Assembly (NCBI GenBank): GCA_947456995.1
Contig: CANGVB010000046.1
Coordinates: 1 to 11,918 of the forward strand
Length of the DNA stretch: 11,918 nucleotides
Direction: 5' to 3'
Source: Bryobacteraceae bacterium
GTDB taxonomy: Bacteria; Acidobacteriota; Terriglobia; Bryobacterales; Bryobacteraceae
In this document: positions 7,545 through 11,918 of the stretch, in pieces
Layout: every line of letters starts with the position of its first letter
Position numbering within the stretch: the stretch's first letter is position 1
Program-made: the position numbers and the translations under genes
The notes under the pieces: model-generated
Databases searched by the model: none
Seen by the model: the letters and a program-made list of their open reading frames with translations, nothing else
What the model was told of the DNA's origin: nothing

Positions 7545-8781
7545 TTGCCTTCAACTCAGGGCAGACATCACAGGCAATCTTCTTCGGGCAAGTTGCCACC
7601 CAGCATTTCACCTCACCCAACATCCCAAGATATGCCCTCGACATGTGGTCGTGGAGAAGTCCGCGCAAAAGCACCAGATCGCCTTCTCTTAACTCGCTAC
7701 GCAAGTATTCTGTTGCAGACTCAAGATCATAGAATGCTCGTGCGCGTTCAGGGTCCATGCCGGCATACACGGCACCTTTTACCGCATGCTTGCTTCGATC
7801 CCCTACAAAAACAGCTAAATCCGCGGTTGCTGCTGCTGACTTGCCTACGCCGCGAAATCGCGTGGCGTCATTTTGCATAGAGTCTGACATTCCACTAAAC
7901 ACAATGATTTTGCGCTTGGCTTCAGCCTCCTGTAACACCTCAAGAGCAACTTTGAGAGTGTCTACGGATGCATTCCATTCATCGCGTAGAAAGGTAGCCC
8001 CAACAGGTGTGTTGGCAGGAGAAATGCGCTGCACCATCGGCTCAAGAGTTGCCAGTGCTGTGCATGCCTGCTCCAGGCTTAGACCTGCCTCTGCCGCAAT
8101 CGAGAGCGCTGGCAAAACGCTCGGAACCCAATGTTTGCCGACGAACTGGGTTTTGACCAAAGCCTCCCCTGTTGGTCCTTGAACGGAGAAGCGCAGTCGC
8201 TCGGGCCATTTGCTGGACACGTTGGAAGCACACCAGTCAAAGCTGGAATCAGTGCCATAGCGAATCGTACGTACCCCCTTGGGCGGACAATACTCGCCAA
8301 TATGGGGGTTATCGCAATTCAGCACAGCGACCCCGCCAGGCCGCAAACTCTGAACCAACAAGGCCTTTTCCTGGGCGATGTTCTCAAGAGTACGAAACGA
8401 CCGTGTGTGAGATCTCGTGACGTTAACCCAGACTGCGATATCAGGCTTGGTGGTCAATGCAAACCACTTCATCTGCCCTGGCTTTTCCAATCCAACTTCG
8501 ATTACCGCATAACGATGCCAGGGCCGCACTGCCAGAATATTTCTCGTGATGCCAATGTAGTGATTGAAGGAGCCTGTTGTTTTGTAAGTTCGAAAGTGTC
8601 TGCCCAGCACTTGCGCAATTGCGTCTTTGGCGGTTGTCTTTCCCACGCTTCCCGTGATGACAATAAACGTCGTGCGAAACATGAGCCTGCGCCAGATGCC
8701 CGCAACGATTAGGCCAAGGCCTCGCAGAAATGGATTCTCTCCGACAAAGTTTCTGAATCTTTGTTCGTAATCTTTCAACAA
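7522..8781 (-). CDS. Mur-ligase-like protein lacking the N-terminal domain, downstream paralogue
   Basis: This 419-residue protein carries the Mur ligase ATPase core of MurF type. Visible elements are the P-loop GSVGKTT (44-50), EVGLEKPGQM (95-104), NVTRSH (120-125), an AQEK lysine (139) at the position usually carbamylated, VLNCDNP (154-159), DEWN (267-270) and a C-terminal GDLVLLRG (367-374). In E. coli MurF the P-loop is near residue 110, so the UDP-MurNAc-peptide-binding first domain is missing. Its place is taken by about 40 residues with a hydrophobic/basic segment, GIWRRLMFRTTF. The tail has C393, C398, C404 and C407 (CX4CX5CX2C), which may bind a metal. The start is TTG, 23 bases after the upstream paralogue's stop, with only a weak binding site. 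The pair probably forms a two-gene operon. ATP-dependent amide ligation is likely; the acceptor is unknown, so it should not be named MurF. Confidence 0.85.
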   Translation of the reverse strand: MLKDYEQRFRNFVGENPFLRGLGLIVAGIWRRLMFRTTFIVITGSVGKTTAKDAIAQVLGRHFRTYKTTGSFNHYIGITRNILAVRPWHRYAVIEVGLEKPGQMKWFALTTKPDIAVWVNVTRSHTRSFRTLENIAQEKALLVQSLRPGGVAVLNCDNPHIGEYCPPKGVRTIRYGTDSSFDWCASNVSSKWPERLRFSVQGPTGEALVKTQFVGKHWVPSVLPALSIAAEAGLSLEQACTALATLEPMVQRISPANTPVGATFLRDEWNASVDTLKVALEVLQEAEAKRKIIVFSGMSDSMQNDATRFRGVGKSAAATADLAVFVGDRSKHAVKGAVYAGMDPERARAFYDLESATEYLRSELREGDLVLLRGLLHDHMSRAYLGMLGEVKCWVATCPKKIACDVCPELKAINESHGR

Positions 8782-8804
8782 TTGATTGTGTCTTTCATCC
8801 CAGG

Positions 8805-10097
8805 CTACTTCGAAATTTGAACCAGCCGCCCATCGTCCTTCACTTGCGCCCGAAGCTCAGGACAAACATCGCAATGAATCTTTTTCTTGCACAAACTGAT
8901 CCAGCAACTCACTTCACCGAGTGTATTCAAATACAAGCGGCCCATATGGTCGCCGTTTTGACCCCGAAGCAAAACAAGGTCCCCCTCTCGAAGCAAGATC
9001 TTGAGCTGTTTTCCCGCAGATTCCATATCGTAGAACCCGAAGACCAGAGACGCGTCCATCCCACCTTCGATCACGCCTCTGACTGCGTGGCTGTGGCTAT
9101 CTCCAATAAAGATCGCAGCATCGAAGATCTTTGCAGCCTGAATACCCAATTGCCTTTGCCGTGCCCGGATCTTTTGCTTGGAATCAGAGACATCGGTAAA
9201 AACAAGAATTTTTCTTTTGGCAATGGCTTCTTCCACAACATCAAGGGCCACCTTCAAAGTGTCCACCGACCCGTTCCACTCATCTCTGAGAAAGGTTGCG
9301 CCCTGAGGTGTGCTTGCCTCCGAGAGTCTCTGCTGCATCGGTTCGAGCTTTGCCAGTGCATCCTTGGCCTGCGTCAATGTCAATCCCGCTTCCCGTGCCA
9401 CAGCCAATGCTGGCAGAACGCTCGGCAGCCAGTGCTTGCCAATCAGTTTTGTCGCCACTTTGCCTTTTTCTGCGCCACTCTGCACATAGAACGAAAAGTG
9501 CTCGGGCCAACGGCTGCTCAATTGGGATGCCACCCAGTCCATCCCTTCTCCGGTTCCATAACGAATCGTCCGAACTGCTGCCGGCGGTTGATAGTTGGCA
9601 ATATACGGATTGTCGCTATTCAATACAGCCAGTCCCCCGGGCCGCAAGCCTTCTACCAACAGTGATTTCTCGTGCGCAATCGTCTCCAGTGTTTTGAACA
9701 TCATCATGTGCGTCCGGGCAACATTTACCCACACCGAGATATCCGGTTTTACCGTACGGGTAAACCCCTTCATTTGCCCGGGGCGATCGAGTCCAATCTC
9801 AATTACTGCATAGCGGTGCCAGGGCCGCACCGATAAGAGACTTCTTGTGACACCATCGTAATGATTTGAAGAGCCGCTCGTTTTGTAAGTGCGGAAATGC
9901 TCTCCGAGCACGAGTGCGATCGCATCTTTTGCTGTCGACTTTCCTACGCTTCCAGACACTGCGATGAACGTAGTTCTGAACATCAGCCGGCGCCAGATTC
10001 CTGAAGTTGCCATCATAAGCGTTCTGACAAGGGGCTGAACCTTAAGGTAGTAAGGCCAGAGCCTGGGGCCCAATCGACGCTTCAATTCAAGTGCCAT
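8805..10097 (-). CDS. Mur-ligase-like protein lacking the N-terminal domain, upstream paralogue
   Basis: This 430-residue protein is the first gene of the minus-strand pair. It has the same core as its neighbour: P-loop GSVGKST (49-55), EIGLDRPGQM (100-109), NVARTH (125-130), HEK lysine (144), VLNSDNP (158-164), DEWN (272-275) and GDLVLLRG (372-379). Over the 150 residues starting at GIWRRLMF about 40 differences were counted by eye against the downstream copy, with no gaps, so the two are close paralogues from tandem duplication. The four-cysteine tail is kept: C398, C403, C409, C412. As in the copy, the MurF N-terminal domain is absent. The ATG lies 62 bases from the divergent signal-peptide FAH-family gene; TAGTAT on the minus strand, about 8 bases before the ATG, could serve as a -10 for a leaderless transcript. 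No Shine-Dalgarno sequence is seen. The acceptor is unknown. Confidence 0.87.
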   Translation of the reverse strand: MALELKRRLGPRLWPYYLKVQPLVRTLMMATSGIWRRLMFRTTFIAVSGSVGKSTAKDAIALVLGEHFRTYKTSGSSNHYDGVTRSLLSVRPWHRYAVIEIGLDRPGQMKGFTRTVKPDISVWVNVARTHMMMFKTLETIAHEKSLLVEGLRPGGLAVLNSDNPYIANYQPPAAVRTIRYGTGEGMDWVASQLSSRWPEHFSFYVQSGAEKGKVATKLIGKHWLPSVLPALAVAREAGLTLTQAKDALAKLEPMQQRLSEASTPQGATFLRDEWNGSVDTLKVALDVVEEAIAKRKILVFTDVSDSKQKIRARQRQLGIQAAKIFDAAIFIGDSHSHAVRGVIEGGMDASLVFGFYDMESAGKQLKILLREGDLVLLRGQNGDHMGRLYLNTLGEVSCWISLCKKKIHCDVCPELRAQVKDDGRLVQISK

Positions 10098-10113
10098 TGA
10101 CTAAGATACTATG

Positions 10114-10128
10114 GCAGAGATCTTCTGC
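10114..10128. promoter_or_regulatory. Small inverted repeat in the divergent intergenic region
   Basis: GCAGA and TCTGC form 5-base arms around the 5-base centre GATCT, in the 62-base gap between the Mur-like gene start (10097) and the FAH-family start (10160). Its place beside weak -10-like sequences would suit an operator serving both directions. The arms are short, so chance is a serious alternative. Confidence 0.2.
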
Positions 10129-10147
10129 TCCGTCGCCAGAATCCTTA

Positions 10148-10152
10148 AAGGA
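10148..10152 (+). promoter_or_regulatory. Ribosome binding site AAGGA fixing the FAH-family start
   Basis: AAGGA lies seven bases before the ATG at 10160. This spacing is good, and it supports that ATG over the in-frame GTG at 10091, which has no such site and would put about 23 extra residues in front of a clean signal peptide. Confidence 0.7.
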
Positions 10153-10159
10153 AACCCTG

Positions 10160-11242
10160 ATGCATCAAAAACTGATCCTGGGCATGCTGTTTCTGGCATC
10201 GTCCTATACTTTCGCGGCAGCTCCGGCTGAGACCCCTGACACCCCATTCAAGCTCGCAACCATCTCTGCGAACGGCAAGACGTCGCTGCTGGCTATGGTT
10301 GTCAACAACGACAAAACCGTGTTCGAGATCGAAGCAGCCAATGCTTACGTCTCGAAACAGGCCAAACTCTCGACCCTGCGCATTCCAACCGAAATGCGCG
10401 AACTGATCGAGCAATACTCAACGGTCAACAAACGCCTCTACCAGATCGCGAATTTCCTCAGCGGCAAAGACACTCAAAAGTTGGCCTTCGCGCACGATGC
10501 CGCCAAAGTGAAATTCCACGCACCCATCAAGTACCCCTGGAATCTCCTGGCTGCCGCAGCAAACTACCGCGCACACGCCGAAGGGATGGGCGTTGGACGG
10601 CCTCCTGCGACTGGCGGCTTTAACGCTGCTGCAGCTGCTCTCATCGACCCAGACCGCGACGCCCCCGTCTTCTTCGCCAAATCCCCGCGCTCCTGCATCA
10701 TCGATCCAGGTGAGGCCTACTTCATTCCTCCTGGCCGCGAACGCATCGACTGGGAAGGCGAAATGGCCATCATCATCGGCAAGCCCGCTTACCAGGTGGC
10801 AAAGCCTCAGGCTCACGATTACGTCTTCGGCTACAGCATCCTGTTTGATCTGAGCGACCGTGGAGGCCGCAGACGCGAGCAGAACATGTTCCCCGGTGCC
10901 AACTGGTTTGAAGGCAAAAGCACAGACCGTGGCGCGCCCTTCGGCCCGGTGATTGTCCCCAAAGAGTTTCTGCCCAACTTCGACAAACTCCGCATCCTTA
11001 CGAAGGTGAATGGCGTGGTTAAACAGGATGGCAGCACGGCCGAGCTGCTCTGGAAAGAGCACCACATCATTCACTACCTCACCTCGATCCTCACCCTTTA
11101 CCCGGGCGATGTCATCTCGAGCGGAACCCCCTCGGGCACCGGCATGGAGCGTCAGGAATTCCTCAAACCGGGCGATACCGTCTCCATTGAGATTGAAGGC
11201 ATCGGCAAGATTGAGACTCCATTTAAAGCTCAGGCAAAATAA
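10160..11242 (+). CDS. Fumarylacetoacetate hydrolase family protein with a signal peptide
   Basis: This 360-residue protein has a Sec-type signal peptide: MHQK, hydrophobic residues to about 20, then an AXA-like cleavage region (TFAAAPAE). The catalytic domain is the FAH fold. It shows NYRAHAEG (His139 as probable general base), FFAKSPRS (171-178), DWEGEMAIIIG with E199 and E201 as metal ligands, FDLSDR (D230), an EGKSTDRGAPFGP segment with K253, and GTPSGTGM (322-329). Family members use Mg or Ca to cleave or hydrate C-C bonds in acylpyruvates, oxo-acids and related compounds, and most act in the cytoplasm. The signal peptide is therefore unusual and implies a periplasmic substrate, possibly from aromatic or sugar-acid breakdown. 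An extra stretch rich in Gly/Ala/Pro follows His139 (about 143-168). Divergent from the Mur-like pair. The exact reaction cannot be assigned. Confidence 0.9.
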   Translation: MHQKLILGMLFLASSYTFAAAPAETPDTPFKLATISANGKTSLLAMVVNNDKTVFEIEAANAYVSKQAKLSTLRIPTEMRELIEQYSTVNKRLYQIANFLSGKDTQKLAFAHDAAKVKFHAPIKYPWNLLAAAANYRAHAEGMGVGRPPATGGFNAAAAALIDPDRDAPVFFAKSPRSCIIDPGEAYFIPPGRERIDWEGEMAIIIGKPAYQVAKPQAHDYVFGYSILFDLSDRGGRRREQNMFPGANWFEGKSTDRGAPFGPVIVPKEFLPNFDKLRILTKVNGVVKQDGSTAELLWKEHHIIHYLTSILTLYPGDVISSGTPSGTGMERQEFLKPGDTVSIEIEGIGKIETPFKAQAK

Positions 11243-11254
11243 CAGTCAATCCTA

Positions 11255-11260
11255 TATAAT
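11255..11260 (+). promoter_or_regulatory. Perfect TATAAT -10 box before the second DUF1549 gene
   Basis: TATAAT matches the consensus exactly, in the 34-base gap after the FAH-family stop, and ends 16 bases before the ATG at 11277. The bases 16-18 upstream of it (around 11231-11238) are a poor -35. Start of transcription would be near 11267, giving a leader of about ten bases without a Shine-Dalgarno sequence. It suggests the DUF1549 gene has its own promoter rather than only read-through. Confidence 0.45.
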
Positions 11261-11276
11261 TCTCCCGTCAGTCTGA

Positions 11277-11918
11277 ATGGGGAAACTTGCGCTTTATTTC
11301 GTGATTCTGTGCCGGCCAATGCTCGCGCAATCCGACGCTGCGTTCTTTGAGCGTAAGATCCGGCCTGTGCTTGCGGAGAAATGCTGGTCTTGCCATGCTG
11401 CATCGGCAAAACTGTCGTTTGCCGGGCTTCAGCTTGATTCCAAAGCCGCCGTTGCGAAAGGCTCTGATGCCGGGCCCATCATCATTGCTGGCAAGCCAGA
11501 GGAGAGCCGTCTGTATCAGGCGCTGCTCTACACTGGCCAAACCAAAATGCCGCCTACCGGCAAGGTTGCACCGGAAGTGCTGGCAGACTTCCGCAAGTGG
11601 ATTCTGGAAGGCGCGTATTGGCCAGAAGACAATAGCTCCTCTAGCGTCAAGACCAAGACCACGGCAACCAATCATTGGGCCTGGCAGCCTATAGCCAAAG
11701 CTCTTCCCCCTCAGGTTCAGACTCCTGCATGGCCACTCGATGATCTGGATCGATTCCTGCTTGCCAAACTCGAATCCAAAGGTTTGCGCCCTGTGGCCGA
11801 TGCTCCGAAAGACGTGTGGCTGCGCCGGGTCTTCCTTGACCTTACAGGCCTGCCCCCCAGCCCGGCTGAACAACAAGACTTTTTGCGCGAGGGCTCTTAT
11901 GAGAAGGTTGTGGATCGC
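11277..11918 (+). CDS. Planctomycete cytochrome c / DUF1549 protein, N-terminal part (runs off the window)
   Basis: The frame is open from the ATG to the last base, giving 214 residues. A short hydrophobic N-terminus (about 1-17, ending PMLAQ) is a likely signal peptide. Then comes the classical cytochrome domain: FFERKIRPVLAEKCWSCH with C36-W-S-C39-H40 (CXXCH), followed by SRLYQALLYTGQTKMPPTGK and a helix ending FRKWILEGAYWP. A linker rich in Ser/Thr/Lys (119-132) leads to HWAWQPI and the start of DUF1549, with DDLDRFLLAKLESKGL and LRRVFLDLTGLPPSPAE (182-198). Full relatives usually run to 700-1100 residues and end in DUF1553, so most of the gene is outside. Its cytochrome motif differs from the CX4CH form in the 2396-4582 gene. 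A DUF1501 gene would be expected next. Heme binding is inferred from motif. Confidence 0.92.
   Translation, partial: MGKLALYFVILCRPMLAQSDAAFFERKIRPVLAEKCWSCHAASAKLSFAGLQLDSKAAVAKGSDAGPIIIAGKPEESRLYQALLYTGQTKMPPTGKVAPEVLADFRKWILEGAYWPEDNSSSSVKTKTTATNHWAWQPIAKALPPQVQTPAWPLDDLDRFLLAKLESKGLRPVADAPKDVWLRRVFLDLTGLPPSPAEQQDFLREGSYEKVVDR

Noticed and set aside
8775..8798. Seven-codon minus-strand frame (ATG to TGA) overlapping the TTG start of the downstream Mur-like gene
   Set aside because: It could be a translational coupler, but it is very short, lacks a clear binding site and is expected by chance.
8817..9665. 282-codon open frame on the plus strand, antisense to the upstream Mur-like gene
   Set aside because: The opposite strand encodes a clear Mur ligase core; the product of this frame has no recognisable domain and no plausible start signal.
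10091..10159. GTG at 10091 as an upstream start for the FAH-family gene
   Set aside because: It would overlap the start of the divergent Mur-like gene, has no ribosome binding site, and would bury the signal peptide behind 23 residues; ATG 10160 has AAGGA at good spacing.
10418..11074. 218-codon open frame antisense to the FAH-family gene
   Set aside because: The plus strand carries all FAH motifs here; no family resemblance in the antisense product.
11243..11276. Search for a terminator after the FAH-family stop
   Set aside because: No stem-loop followed by a T run is visible; the notable element is TATAAT instead.
1..11918. CRISPR arrays, tRNA or rRNA genes, insertion sequences, phage genes
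   Set aside because: No regularly spaced direct repeats, cloverleaf-like segments, transposase motifs or terminal inverted repeats were seen.

Overview
The window looks like a chromosomal stretch of a moderately GC-rich, Gram-negative soil-type bacterium. The most likely source is an acidobacterium of the Solibacter/Bryobacterales kind. That rests on gene content: Planctomycete-type cytochrome c/DUF1549/DUF1553 proteins coupled to a Tat-exported DUF1501 protein, a secreted PPC-domain protein, and a GMC flavoprotein paired with a gluconate-2-dehydrogenase subunit-3-like protein. Planctomycetota or Verrucomicrobiota share several of these families and cannot be excluded. No rRNA, tRNA, CRISPR, insertion sequence or phage gene was seen. 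The DNA is almost fully coding, with no gene-free gap above about 70 bases.

Layout. (1) 1-1161, plus strand: the 3' end of a GMC oxidoreductase overlapping a Tat-signal subunit-3-like protein, probably a periplasmic sugar or glycoside dehydrogenase. (2) 1158-2327, minus strand: a secreted beta-lactamase-fold serine hydrolase whose stop codon shares CTAG with the preceding gene. (3) 2396-7544, plus strand: a tightly coupled three-gene operon of DUF1549/DUF1553 cytochrome-like protein, DUF1501 protein and TIG/PPC-domain protein, all apparently exported. (4) 7522-10097, minus strand: two tandem paralogous Mur-ligase-like proteins, upstream copy 8805-10097 and downstream copy 7522-8781. Both lack the usual N-terminal substrate domain and carry a conserved four-cysteine tail. 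(5) 10160-11242, plus strand: a fumarylacetoacetate-hydrolase-family enzyme with a signal peptide. (6) 11277 to the window end, plus strand: the start of a second, differently built cytochrome c/DUF1549 gene, with a perfect TATAAT box close upstream.

Functionally, most of the window encodes envelope or periplasmic proteins: sugar oxidation, the planctomycete-type secreted cytochrome module and secreted hydrolases. This fits polysaccharide or plant-material use, but that link is inferred. The least explained part is the Mur-ligase-like pair. Its ATPase core is recognisable, but the acceptor-binding domain is missing, one ATP-site motif is changed and the C-terminal cysteine cluster is not part of canonical MurF. 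It is the best candidate for an undescribed system here.
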